Notes: generated by a model not told the origin, from the sequence alone. 18,380 bases of DNA from Hyphomicrobium sp. (GCA_016716675.1 JADJVG010000022.1:1-18380), one strand, 5' to 3'. Shown: positions 9,624 through 16,963, counted from the stretch's first letter. Numbers and translations are program-made.

Positions 9624-10445
9624 ATGAACCAGATGCCAAAGGTGTCGGCGGAACCGCCCGACGAGGTCGATCTGTGCTCACACGTTATGGCGGGCGAATT
9701 GCGCTTTGCAGACGGGTCAGCAGAGCCGCTCACGTGGCAGCTTCCCGAAGAAGTGGCCGTTGCGCTGCAGATCAACTCCGAACCTTATGCCGTCATGATG
9801 GCAACGCCTGCCAACCTGCGGGACTTCGCTATTGGTTTCATGATTGCAGAAGGGCTACTCGAGTCTGCGTCCGCCATTCAGGGCGTGCTCGTCATGCCCG
9901 TCGAAGGCGGTATGGCCGTTGACGTCGCCGTCGCTCCGGACGCTCTCGATCAGTCGCGCATGGTTCGCCGCGCCATCGAAAGCCGCTCTGGGTGCGGGCT
10001 TTGCGGTGTCGAAGATATTGCGGGCGCTGTTCGTCCTCTCAAGCCGGTCACGCGCACAGGCGCGCCGTCCGCCGCCGCCATCCTGAACGCCGCCAAAGTG
10101 CTGCCGGGCAAACAGCTCATGAACCGGCTGAACCGCACCGTGCATGGCGCCGCGTGGGTTTCCAACGACGGTGAAATTGTGATTGTTCGCGAGGACATCG
10201 GCCGCCACACCGCGCTCGACAAGTTGATCGGCGCGCTCATGCGAAGCAACACAGACGTCACCTCCGGCTTCGTGATGATGACCAGCCGCTGCAGTTTCGA
10301 GCTTGTTCAGAAATCCGTCACCGCCGGGATTACAGCTCTAGTAACAGTGTCGGCGCCGACGGTGCTGGCCCGCAACCTCGCCGAAAAATCCAATCTCTTC
10401 CTCGCCGCGCTTGGTGCCGGCGGGGTTGCCGTTTTCAATCCATGA
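9624..10445 (+). CDS. fdhD: Formate dehydrogenase sulfurtransferase FdhD/FdsC
   Basis: This 273-residue protein matches the FdhD family in length and motifs. Proteins of this family bind the bis-MGD cofactor and pass sulfur from a cysteine desulfurase to the molybdenum centre before insertion into the apo-enzyme; in fds operons the homologue is called FdsC. The CxxC sulfur-carrier motif is C124 and C127 in SGCGLCGVEDI. Other family segments are EPYAVMMATPANLRDFAIGFMIAEGLL (about 53-79), GAAWVSNDGEIVIVREDIGRHTALDKLIG, and SRCSFELVQK with the Gly-rich end. It lies 80 bases after fdsA. The ATG at 9624 has a poor Shine-Dalgarno site (a TGGAG at 9593-9597 is too far), and an in-frame ATG at 9633 is an alternative start. 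The gene order GBA-C-D is the standard fds order. Confidence 0.95.
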   Translation: MNQMPKVSAEPPDEVDLCSHVMAGELRFADGSAEPLTWQLPEEVAVALQINSEPYAVMMATPANLRDFAIGFMIAEGLLESASAIQGVLVMPVEGGMAVDVAVAPDALDQSRMVRRAIESRSGCGLCGVEDIAGAVRPLKPVTRTGAPSAAAILNAAKVLPGKQLMNRLNRTVHGAAWVSNDGEIVIVREDIGRHTALDKLIGALMRSNTDVTSGFVMMTSRCSFELVQKSVTAGITALVTVSAPTVLARNLAEKSNLFLAALGAGGVAVFNP

Positions 10446-10465
10446 CGGCCGTCATCACCGTGATG
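10442..10465 (+). other. Overlapping palindromes across the fdhD stop codon
   Basis: A perfect 14-base palindrome ATGACGGCCGTCAT (10442-10455) contains the fdhD stop codon and overlaps a second palindrome CATCACCGTGATG (10453-10465). Either could fold in the mRNA and influence termination or reinitiation of translation at fdsD, or bind a protein. Function is unknown. Confidence 0.35.
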
Positions 10466-10494
10466 CCGGTCCAGCTAGAAGAGTGCCATTGACT

Positions 10495-10773
10495 ATGAAA
10501 GCTTCCGATCTCGTACGCATGGCCAATCAAATCTCGGCCTTTTTCAATCCCTACTCGAAAGCGGAAGCTCTCGATGGTATCGCCAAGCACATCCATCTGT
10601 CTTGGGACCCGCGCATGCGGAATGATCTGAAAGCACATCTCGACAAGGGTGGCGAAGGCTTATCGCCGTTGTTCCTGGAAGCAGCCCACGAATATTACAA
10701 AGGCCCGAAGACACCAGCATCGATGACAAGTGCCGCCGGGAAATCGGCAGCGGAGCCGGCAAAGGCGGTATAG
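10495..10773 (+). CDS. fdsD: NAD-dependent formate dehydrogenase delta subunit FdsD
   Basis: The 92-residue protein matches the small FdsD family: LVRMANQISAFFNPYSKAEALDG near the N-terminus, then HIHLSWDPRMRNDLKAHLDKGGEGLSPLFLEAAHEYY (about 31-67), then an Ala/Pro/Lys-rich tail. FdsD is the last gene in fds operons and is needed for full activity and assembly in related bacteria; its exact chemistry is not settled. The frame stays open upstream to an ATG at 10411 inside fdhD, but that extension is not family-like. ATG 10495 follows AGAAGAG at 10477-10483. An in-frame TTG at 10489 is closer to that site and is a possible alternative start adding two residues. The stop is followed by strong hairpins that probably end the operon. 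Confidence 0.93.
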   Translation: MKASDLVRMANQISAFFNPYSKAEALDGIAKHIHLSWDPRMRNDLKAHLDKGGEGLSPLFLEAAHEYYKGPKTPASMTSAAGKSAAEPAKAV

Positions 10774-10885
10774 CGGGGTATGAACGATAGCCCTGCGTCC
10801 AGCACGACCGACGCGTGATCGCGGCGCGCGCTCACGGAATATCGCGCACACTGAGATGTTGCAGCGCCGTCATTTCAAATGTCTG

Positions 10886-10925
10886 CTCGAATGCCGCGGC
10901 GGGAGGCCCGTCCGCGGCATTCGAG
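10886..10925 (+). terminator. Long perfect hairpin after the fds operon (no T tract)
   Basis: CTCGAATGCCGCGG (10886-10899) is perfectly complementary to CCGCGGCATTCGAG (10912-10925). The 12-base loop can itself pair as CGGG-AGG-CCCG, extending the stem. It lies 113 bases after the fdsD stop and before the convergent phosphatase gene. No T run follows on either strand, so it is a probable transcript-end or mRNA-protecting structure for both directions, not a classic intrinsic terminator. Confidence 0.5.
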
Positions 10926-10936
10926 GAGCTATCTAC

Positions 10937-10955
10937 GCGGCCTACGGAAGGCCGC
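10937..10955. terminator. Second GC-rich hairpin in the convergent gap
   Basis: GCGGCCT (10937-10943) pairs perfectly with AGGCCGC (10949-10955) across a 5-base loop. It lies directly beyond the stop of the minus-strand phosphatase gene, so it may end that transcript. It lacks a T tract on the minus strand, so the call is tentative. Confidence 0.35.
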
Positions 10956-10961
10956 CTGCGG

Positions 10962-11828
10962 CTACGGCGCGTCAGCCGTCGTCGCATCCATGACCGCCGC
11001 GCCGTCTGAATTCACGGGCAGCTCAAGGCTCGCGTAGGCAAGGTTCTTGATCGACCAGAATTTGTGGCGCGCTATCACCTTGCCGTCTTTCTTTTCCAGC
11101 ACGACAAAGCCCGTCTCGTCGCGATGATCGAGCTTGCCGCCGGTTTCATTGACATCAATGAGGATCGGTCCGTCGAACCGCATGGTGCCGGCGTGCGCGA
11201 CGATCACGTCGTTCTTGCCGGGCGCCGGGTTCAGGCTATCGACGATCTTGCGCGTCTCGATTGCGAAGGCCTGATGCTGTTCCTTCATTACCGCCGTGCG
11301 ATGCAGCAGCGCGCTGGAGATCTTGTCGATGTGGCCGAAGGCGTGCATCGCCGTCTCGCGCGCACGGCAACTCGGGCTTGAGACAACCTTATCGACCTGC
11401 ACGCTTGCGAGGCGGAACACCTCGCCCATCAGCTTGGATTCCTCAACGCCCTGCTCCGTCAGGCAGACCGCACGCCGATACGAGCTGGTCTCGGCCCGGG
11501 CGTTATTGAGAATTTCGACAGCGTCGAAGGCCGTGACGTCATTCCATTTTTCGCGCTGCGCATGACGGATGTATAGAATGTAGCCACCGTCGCGGATTTT
11601 CTGCGCCCATTTGCGGTCGGCGTCGTAGGTCGCGAACTCATCGAAATCCGCAGGCCGGAACGACGACGTTGCACCAAGCGGCCACAGGCTGTTTTTGTAA
11701 CAATACGCGCCTGCGGCAAAGCCGAAGCAGGTCAACACCAGCGCGCCCGATACGCTCAGTGCTTTGTTCAGCAGACTGCGCCCTGCCACCGGCACGGCGG
11801 TTCGACCGCCTGAATGATCATTGTCCAA
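10962..11828 (-). CDS. Membrane-anchored histidine phosphatase family protein
   Basis: The 288-residue protein belongs to the histidine phosphatase (phosphoglycerate mutase-like) superfamily. The RHG-type motif is ILYIRHAQREKW with R88 and the phospho-accepting H89. A second active-site arginine lies in VSSPSCRARETA (R155/R157), and the second histidine is H212 in VAHAGTM. Residues about 24-46 form one membrane segment after a short charged N-terminus, so the catalytic domain is probably periplasmic and anchored to the inner membrane. The start is a TTG at 11828-11826 with a Shine-Dalgarno site AGGGA about 8 bases upstream on the minus strand; the nearby ATG is out of frame. The substrate cannot be told from sequence. 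It follows the EF-G-like gene, but a clear terminator lies between them, so it is probably transcribed separately. Confidence 0.85.
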   Translation of the reverse strand: MDNDHSGGRTAVPVAGRSLLNKALSVSGALVLTCFGFAAGAYCYKNSLWPLGATSSFRPADFDEFATYDADRKWAQKIRDGGYILYIRHAQREKWNDVTAFDAVEILNNARAETSSYRRAVCLTEQGVEESKLMGEVFRLASVQVDKVVSSPSCRARETAMHAFGHIDKISSALLHRTAVMKEQHQAFAIETRKIVDSLNPAPGKNDVIVAHAGTMRFDGPILIDVNETGGKLDHRDETGFVVLEKKDGKVIARHKFWSIKNLAYASLELPVNSDGAAVMDATTADAP

Positions 11829-11970
11829 GTTACGCTTCCCTGTATTGCCTCACCACGACGACAATTGAGTGGAACAGCTAGACCCAGGATGAGAGACGAC
11901 GCAACGGATCTGTCGGGCGATAGTGTTCAGAAACGCGAATATTGAAACTGTTATGCCGTGACCCTGGTGC

Positions 11971-12001
11971 CAAAAAGCACTGGGGAACCGAAGTTCCCCA
12001 G
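11971..12001 (-). terminator. Intrinsic terminator of the EF-G-like gene
   Basis: On the minus strand an 8-base perfect stem CTGGGGAA / TTCCCCAG encloses the loop CTTCGG, which contains the very stable UUCG tetraloop closed by C-G. It is followed by TGCTTTTTG, so a five-T tract ends the element. It begins 26 bases after the EF-G-like stop codon. This is a textbook rho-independent terminator. Confidence 0.85.
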
Positions 12002-12027
12002 ACTCTGGTTTCTGTTTTGCTGCGAAA

Positions 12028-14112
12028 TCAAGCTGCGGCCCTGTTTTCCAAAAGCACTTGGTCCTTGAGGCGGCCGGTCAGTTCGGCCAGATGATCGAAG
12101 GCGGCAGTGTATGAGCCAACGCCCGCCGTCGCAGACCGCAGGTCAACGATCAGGCTGTCCATTTCGGACGCTGGAATGTGGGCTTGGATCACATCCCACC
12201 CCGGCCAGCCTTCGCGCCCGTCAAAGCCGAGAATATGGCCGCGCCGCTGCGAGATGATGCCGTTGATCCGCGCGTTGGCTTCCGACGGAATGGTGATCGC
12301 CACGGCCATCACCGGTTCGAGCAGCACCGGACTGCACTTCGGCAAACCGTCCGACATGGCCAACCTTCCGGCTTGGCGGAAAGCCATGTCGGAAGAATCG
12401 ACCGCGTGGAACGAGCCATCTGTCAACGTCACGCCGACATCGACGACCGGGAAGCCAAGCGGCCCCTCTTCGAGAAAATCGCGCACGCCAATTTCAACGG
12501 ACGGGATGTAGTTCTTCGGGATAGCGCCGCCGGTGATGGTTTCGTTGAACTGAATGCCGCTACCACGCGGCAACGGCGTGATCGTGATTTTGACGTCACC
12601 GAACTGGCCATGTCCGCCGGATTGCTTCTTGTGGCGCGCATGGACGTCAGTGCCGGATTTGATGGTTTCCTTGTACGGAATCTTGCGTTTCTCGCGATTG
12701 ACCTCGATGCCGTACTTGCGTTGCAGGCGTTCAAGCGCGACGCGAAGGTGCATTTCGCCTTGCCCATGCAGCAGGATCTGATGCAGCTCGCCATTGTGTT
12801 CGACGGTCAACGAGGGGTCTTCCTCGACCAGTTTGGCAACCGCTGCTGAGAGTTTTACTTCGTCTTTGCGATCCTTGAGGCCAAGGCCAATGGCAACCAC
12901 CGCTTCTGGCGGCTGCGCGCGCATGATCTGGTTAATACCGCCGCCCTTCGATGTAGTGATTGTGTCTCCTGCCTGAACGCTCTCGAGTCGTCCGAGCGCC
13001 ACCGTGTCACCGGCTTTCGCCGGGCCGCGCTTTTGCGTTTCCTCTCCGCGAATGGAAAAGATGCCGGCCGCACGCTCATCCTTGCCGTCGCGCCCGATCA
13101 CCGTCGCACTGTCGGGGATATCGCCCGTCAAGACGCGCACATAGGACAGTTTACCGCCCGCCTTGGTGTGCATCGTCTTGAAGACGTAGGCCGCCGACTT
13201 AGTGTTTTCGAGTTTCAAGCGGCGCGCCGTATCGGCGACCGTCGGCGCTTCGTGGCGCAACGCTTTCAGCAGACGCAGAATACCATTGCCATGTTCGGCC
13301 GACCCGAGGAGCACCGGGCAGATCAAGCCGTCACGCAGTTCCTGGCGCAAATCTTTGAATACTTGGTCGTTCGGAGGGGGGATGTCCGACAGCAGTTGCT
13401 CCATCAATGCGTCATCATAATCGGCGAGCTTTTCGAGCATCTGGAAGCGGGCTTCCTTTTCGCGCGGCGCGACCGCCGACGGCAGCTCGATGATTTCGCT
13501 CTCGGCATGCTCGCGATAGACATACGCGCGTTCCGACGCGAGATCGATAAACCCCGTCGCGATGCCGTTTTCCCAAATCGGAATTTGGCGCAGCACCAGT
13601 GGTTTCGCGCTCGCCGGCTGCAGGCTCGGAATGATATCGCGCACGTGCGTCGAGCAACTGTCGATCTTGTTGAGGAACAAGAGATGCGGCAGTCCCATGT
13701 CTTCGAGCTGCTTAAGTATGATTTGCAGTGCCGGAACACGCTTAGGATCTGGTTCGCAGACCACCACCGCCGCATCGCACGCCGGCAGCGCAAGCGCGCC
13801 TTCGTGGGCAAACTCAACCGAACCTGGGCAATCGATGAAGGTAAAGGTCTCGTCGAGGAAGTTCACGTCGGCGACGTTAAGCCCGACGCTCATGGCATGC
13901 TCGCGCGCCTCTGGGGATGCGTCACCAACGGTTGATTTTGCTGCGATTGTGCCGGGTCTGGAAATGCCGCCCGTGCGCGCCAGAATGGCTTCTAGAAGTG
14001 TGGTTTTACCACTCGCGAAGGGTCCGATCAGCGCGATGCAGCGCGCGCCGCGGACCCCACCTCTCCCGCCTTGAGTGCCGTTCCCGCCCTTTTGGGCTTC
14101 TTGAGTTCCCAT
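12028..14112 (-). CDS. Elongation factor G-like translational GTPase (EF-G paralogue)
   Basis: The 694-residue protein has all five EF-G domains: GTPase (about 22-290), domain II (about 305-390), domain III (about 405-470, LVEEDPSLTVEHN ... GQGEMHLRVALERL), domain IV (about 475-600, KKQSGGHGQFGDV) and domain V (about 601-680, GWPGWDVIQAHIP). G1 is GPFASGKT (30-37) and G4 is NKID (148-151). G3 is DCPGS (94-98), where canonical EF-G has DTPGH, so the catalytic His is Ser; the switch-I Thr region also differs (HAMSV for RGITI). It is therefore a divergent paralogue and not the main EF-G, which normally sits in the str operon. An ORF start at GTG 14124 is possible, but ATG 14112 has a strong GGAGG five bases upstream and is preferred. 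Its role is unknown; a specialised ribosome function is the likely guess. Confidence 0.92.
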   Translation of the reverse strand: MGTQEAQKGGNGTQGGRGGVRGARCIALIGPFASGKTTLLEAILARTGGISRPGTIAAKSTVGDASPEAREHAMSVGLNVADVNFLDETFTFIDCPGSVEFAHEGALALPACDAAVVVCEPDPKRVPALQIILKQLEDMGLPHLLFLNKIDSCSTHVRDIIPSLQPASAKPLVLRQIPIWENGIATGFIDLASERAYVYREHAESEIIELPSAVAPREKEARFQMLEKLADYDDALMEQLLSDIPPPNDQVFKDLRQELRDGLICPVLLGSAEHGNGILRLLKALRHEAPTVADTARRLKLENTKSAAYVFKTMHTKAGGKLSYVRVLTGDIPDSATVIGRDGKDERAAGIFSIRGEETQKRGPAKAGDTVALGRLESVQAGDTITTSKGGGINQIMRAQPPEAVVAIGLGLKDRKDEVKLSAAVAKLVEEDPSLTVEHNGELHQILLHGQGEMHLRVALERLQRKYGIEVNREKRKIPYKETIKSGTDVHARHKKQSGGHGQFGDVKITITPLPRGSGIQFNETITGGAIPKNYIPSVEIGVRDFLEEGPLGFPVVDVGVTLTDGSFHAVDSSDMAFRQAGRLAMSDGLPKCSPVLLEPVMAVAITIPSEANARINGIISQRRGHILGFDGREGWPGWDVIQAHIPASEMDSLIVDLRSATAGVGSYTAAFDHLAELTGRLKDQVLLENRAAA

Positions 14113-14467
14113 TGATGCCTCCACCGTCGAGGCGCGCGCTGGACTGTCGCCGCACCCCGCACCTCGGAAGGAAGCGGCGCGCTGATCGTCTTCCTAAAGC
14201 GCGTGTCTTGCAACCGTCATATCTTGCTGTTTGTCTGCAACGTGATCGCCGTTGGCTTGTGCTGCGTTGCAACTCGAATGCACGCAACCGCCGGAACAAT
14301 TGCTGCGCTGCATTTCGCTTTGGAAACTGATTTTCGAAATTCGCGCTCCGGTAGGACAAAAATAACTTGAAATGCGGCACACTTGTTTCAAGATGATTCC
14401 TAACGGTCCACAGTCGCAAGGGGCAAATCGAATGTGGAGCGTTAAGGGCCAGAGGGAAGTTGGCTCA
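14113..14467. promoter_or_regulatory. Divergent intergenic region with an inverted repeat
   Basis: This 355-base gap separates the EF-G-like gene (minus) and the small 89-residue gene (plus), so it should hold two promoters. An inverted repeat CTTGAAA (14366-14372) / TTTCAAG (14386-14392) with a 13-base spacer lies about 75 bases upstream of the plus-strand start. TTGAAA inside the first arm could serve as a -35 box, but the -10 match (AAGATG, 17 bases on) is poor. The minus-strand Shine-Dalgarno site GGAGG lies at 14118-14122. No other coding region is supported here. Confidence 0.4.
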
Positions 14468-14737
14468 ATGAGAATGAGGCTGGGTAACATGAGTATCGAG
14501 ACACTGATGTCCGCCGCCGATGCTGCGGGATACGTAATGGCCGCCGAAGACGAACTGCCGGATACCTTCGGCCGTAAGCCGTCGCTCTTTGACTTCAAGT
14601 CTGTTCCTTCGACGTCGCTTGCCATCTGGCGGCCCGTCGTTCCCGCGATCGACGGTCAGCCGTCGGCGATGGAGGGACACGTTTCCCACGCTTGGCATTG
14701 GTTGGCAGGGCGCTTCAACACGGGCGCAACGGCGTAA
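14468..14737 (+). CDS. Small protein of unknown function (89 aa)
   Basis: I do not recognise this protein. It starts at ATG 14468, with AGGGAAG ending 8 bases upstream; a more distant in-frame ATG at 14372 is open but lies in the likely promoter, and an internal ATG at 14489 (MSIETLM) is an alternative. The sequence is mixed and soluble, with no membrane segment or signal peptide: a helix-like start (SIETLMSAADAAGYVMAAEDE, about 9-29), a middle part PDTFGRKPSLFDFKSVPSTS, and a Trp/His-rich end (IWRPVVPA ... HVSHAWHWLAGRF). There are no cysteines. An ideal terminator 42 bases after the stop supports a real single-gene transcript. It could be a regulatory or stress protein, but nothing in the sequence shows that. 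Confidence 0.65.
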   Translation: MRMRLGNMSIETLMSAADAAGYVMAAEDELPDTFGRKPSLFDFKSVPSTSLAIWRPVVPAIDGQPSAMEGHVSHAWHWLAGRFNTGATA

Positions 14738-14779
14738 CCCTTAATGAAAGATGATCCGCCGGCCTTCGTGGCCGCTGCG

Positions 14780-14808
14780 AAAAGCGCTCGTTCTCGGGCG
14801 CTTTTTTT
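14780..14808 (+). terminator. Intrinsic terminator of the 89-residue gene
   Basis: AAAAGCGCTCG (14780-14790) pairs with CGGGCGCTTTT (14795-14805) over 11 bases with one U-G wobble and a TTCT loop, and runs into seven Ts (14802-14808). On the minus strand the same stem is followed by four Ts, so it may also stop transcripts of the convergent aminotransferase gene. Confidence 0.9.
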
Positions 14809-14812
14809 GTTT

Positions 14813-14830
14813 GCGCCCACTTGTGGGCGC
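14813..14830. repeat. Short perfect inverted repeat in the convergent gap
   Basis: GCGCCCAC (14813-14820) and GTGGGCGC (14823-14830) form a perfect 8-base inverted repeat around TT. With only two bases between the arms it would open into a smaller-stem hairpin. It lies between two terminator-like stems and could add to transcription blocking. Confidence 0.4.
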
Positions 14831-14857
14831 GGCGGCGCCTAGGTTTTGGTGACGCTT

Positions 14858-14883
14858 GGCGGCTCCCGTTGAGGAGAGCCGCC
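14858..14883 (-). terminator. Stem-loop after the aminotransferase gene
   Basis: GGCGGCTC (14858-14865) pairs with GAGCCGCC (14876-14883) over 8 bases, 11 bases beyond the stop of the minus-strand aminotransferase gene. There is no T tract after it on the minus strand, so termination may depend on it only in part, with the bidirectional terminator at 14780-14808 as backup. Confidence 0.45.
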
Positions 14884-14894
14884 AGCACATCGCT

Positions 14895-16097
14895 TTACTT
14901 CAGATTGCCGCAAAAGCGCTGGATGCGCGTGCAGGCATCCTTCAAGCTTTCGGTCGAGGCTGCATAGGACACGCGAAACGACGGCGAACCGGCAAACGCC
15001 GCGCCATGCACGACCGCCACGCCTTCTTCTTCGAGCAGCGCCGTCACGAAATCCTCGTCGGTCGCGATTGTGACACCCGACTTCGAGACTTTGCCGATCG
15101 CACCCTTGATGCTCGGGTAGACGTAGAACGCACCCTGCGGCTTCGGGCATACGAGTCCGCTGGCCTGGTTCAGCATCGAAACCACGAGATCGCGGCGTTC
15201 GATGAACTTAGCGTTGTTTTTGGCGATAAAGTCCTGCGGACCGTTGAGCGCTTCGACGCCGGCCCACTGCACGATCGACGACGGGTTCGACGTCGATTGC
15301 GATTGCAGCTTGCACATCGCCTTGATCAGCGGCTCGGGGCCTGCCGCATACCCCAAACGCCAGCCGGTCATGCAGTAGGCCTTCGACAGGCCGTTCATGG
15401 TCAGCGTGCGATCGTAGAGCTTCGGCTCGACCTCGGCGACGCTCGCGAACTTCAAGCCGTCATAGATCAAGTGCTCGTACATATCGTCCGTCAGCACCCA
15501 CACATGCGGGTGGCGCAACAGCACGTCGGTCAACTTCTTGATGTCGTCCGCAGAATACACGGCACCCGTCGGGTTCGACGGCGAATTGAAGATAAACCAC
15601 TTGGTCTTCGGCGTAATCGCCTTTTCAAGCGCGTCGGGCTGAAGCTTATAGCCATTCTCCAGCGTGGTCTCTGCAAACACCGGCGTGCCGCCGCCGAGAA
15701 TGACGATATCGGCATACGAAACCCAGCATGGCGCGGGCATCACCACTTCGTCGCCGGGGTTCAGCGTCGCCAGCAGCGCGTTATATAGGACCTGCTTGCC
15801 GCCCGTGCCGACCGACACCTGACTGGCCTTATAGTCGAGGCCGTTTTCACGTTTGAATTTGGCAACGATGGCGGCCTTCAATTCGGGAATGCCATCCACG
15901 TCGGTATATTTGGTTTTGCCGGCGTCGAGCGCTTTCTTCGCGGCATCTTTGATGTTCTGTGGCGTATCGAAGTCCGGTTCGCCGGCAGACAGCGAAATGA
16001 TATCGCGCCCAGCCGCTTTAAGCTGGCGGGCTTTGGTGGAAACCGCGATCGTCGCGGAGGGTTGTATACGGTTCAAGCTGTCGGCAAAAAAGCCCAT
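14895..16097 (-). CDS. aatA: PLP-dependent aspartate/aromatic aminotransferase (class I, AatA-like)
   Basis: The 400-residue protein is a full-length fold-type I aminotransferase. The PLP lysine is K239 in NGLSKAYCMTGWRLGY, with R247 in the same motif. Other PLP contacts are N175 in SNPTG and the DDMYEHL segment with Y207, plus GTGGKQVLYNALLA (97-110) as the phosphate-binding region. The substrate-carboxylate arginine lies in SFRVSYAAS near the C-terminus. Close relatives in alphaproteobacteria interconvert aspartate and oxaloacetate with glutamate/2-oxoglutarate, and some also act on prephenate or aromatic amino acids; the exact substrate cannot be fixed from sequence. The N-terminus MGFFADSLNRIQPSAT is typical of the family. 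The ATG has only a weak AGG upstream. It is a single gene, convergent with the 89-residue gene and divergent from the small membrane protein gene. Confidence 0.93.
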   Translation of the reverse strand: MGFFADSLNRIQPSATIAVSTKARQLKAAGRDIISLSAGEPDFDTPQNIKDAAKKALDAGKTKYTDVDGIPELKAAIVAKFKRENGLDYKASQVSVGTGGKQVLYNALLATLNPGDEVVMPAPCWVSYADIVILGGGTPVFAETTLENGYKLQPDALEKAITPKTKWFIFNSPSNPTGAVYSADDIKKLTDVLLRHPHVWVLTDDMYEHLIYDGLKFASVAEVEPKLYDRTLTMNGLSKAYCMTGWRLGYAAGPEPLIKAMCKLQSQSTSNPSSIVQWAGVEALNGPQDFIAKNNAKFIERRDLVVSMLNQASGLVCPKPQGAFYVYPSIKGAIGKVSKSGVTIATDEDFVTALLEEEGVAVVHGAAFAGSPSFRVSYAASTESLKDACTRIQRFCGNLK

Positions 16098-16522
16098 GGA
16101 GCGGCGTGCCTATATTGAAAGCGCCGGAATGGCGGCGCGGCCAGTGGATTTCGCGCGTGCGAAGTAATCGGCGCGGAAGCTACTGAGCACACACTGTGAG
16201 TTCAAGCCTTCCATAGTCGCACGACAGATTTGCACACCACATCCGATATATCCGCAAGGCTCGGTCGAATCATTCTGATGCTGGCCTGCCCCTGCGACCG
16301 CCTCTTCCGCCGGCCAGAGCCGCCAGCCTGTGGCGCCTGGTATGTGGGCCGCCTTGGGCCGCCCCGCCGCCTGACGCGCATTGGCCACATCACGGAAAGA
16401 TCATCCCTGTTTTTACAAATGATCCTTTGGCGCCACATTGTCAGCAAACGAACGCCCAGAACGCAGGATCAACTCATCGTTAACAACTTATGACTACGAC
16501 TCTTTCTGGAACGGGAGAAAAA
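16098..16522. promoter_or_regulatory. Divergent intergenic region, no gene supported
   Basis: This 425-base gap lies between the aminotransferase (minus) and a small membrane protein gene (plus), so it should contain two promoters, but no clear -35/-10 pair was found. Arms GATCAT and ATGATC about 15 bases apart (near 16399-16425) form a weak inverted repeat. Short open frames here show no protein-like features. The plus-strand Shine-Dalgarno site GGGAG is at 16513-16517. Confidence 0.3.
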
Positions 16523-16954
16523 ATGCCGGATCAGATGCAAGACGCCGAAAACACCACGCAGGACCGCACCAAGGTCCGTAAGTTGCTGCTTAGACCGGCC
16601 ATAGACGCCGCCGTCGTATTCTCGGCGCTGTGCGTCTTCAGTATCGTGTGCGGCCCCGCACCCTCCTCGGCCAGACCCAGCATCGCGGGCCCCACGGGCT
16701 ATGCCATGACGATGTCGCCGGCAGTGGTCGAAGCCATCGGAATCAGCGAGCCCCGACCGATCGTCGAAATCGCGACCACGGCGTCCCCGACTAGCCCGGA
16801 AGCCGTTTACCGGCGGACCAGCGCGCAGACCGCGTGGATGCTGCTGTTGATGTCCCTCAGTGTGATCGTGGCTCTGAATATGGCGCTTTTCCGCCATCTG
16901 CGGCACGCCTATACCCCCCGCCGAGCCCCCCAAAACGATGGGGTAAAACGATAA
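16523..16954 (+). CDS. Small two-span membrane protein of unknown function (143 aa)
   Basis: I do not recognise this protein. The preferred start is ATG 16523, since GGGAG (16513-16517) lies five bases upstream; an upstream ATG at 16490 has no such site. A charged N-terminus (about 1-24, ending KVRKLLLR) precedes a first hydrophobic segment (about 27-45, AAVVFSALCVFSIVCG). A loop of about 57 residues rich in Pro, Ser, Thr and Ala follows, then a second hydrophobic segment (about 104-123, AWMLLLMSLSVIVALNMALF), and a basic end (RHLRHAYTPRRAP). The charges suggest both ends in the cytoplasm and the loop in the periplasm. The stop codon lies inside an inverted repeat. The next gene, on the same strand 130 bases on, also encodes a membrane-linked protein and may be related in function. 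Coding status is probable, not certain. Confidence 0.6.
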   Translation: MPDQMQDAENTTQDRTKVRKLLLRPAIDAAVVFSALCVFSIVCGPAPSSARPSIAGPTGYAMTMSPAVVEAIGISEPRPIVEIATTASPTSPEAVYRRTSAQTAWMLLLMSLSVIVALNMALFRHLRHAYTPRRAPQNDGVKR

Positions 16955-16963
16955 TTTTATCGT
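16948..16963 (+). repeat. Inverted repeat overlapping the stop of the two-span protein gene
   Basis: ACGATAA (16948-16954) and TTATCGT (16957-16963) are perfect arms around TT, and the first arm includes the stop codon. AAAACGAT occurs twice (16932-16939 and 16945-16952), and ATCGTT follows at 16969-16974. This could be a weak terminator or an operator for the next gene. Confidence 0.4.

Noticed and set aside
10815..11009. 64-residue plus-strand frame between fdsD and the phosphatase gene
   Set aside because: It runs through two strong hairpins and into the antisense of the phosphatase gene, with no ribosome site.
13033..13935. 300-residue open frame on the plus strand
   Set aside because: It is antisense to the EF-G-like gene and has no recognisable domain or ribosome site.
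14856..15788. 310-residue open frame on the plus strand
   Set aside because: It is antisense to the aminotransferase gene, and its Arg/His-rich, motif-free translation is typical of a shadow frame.
16110..16388. 92-residue minus-strand frame upstream of the aminotransferase gene
   Set aside because: There is no ribosome site, no domain and a mixed composition; it covers the presumed promoter region.
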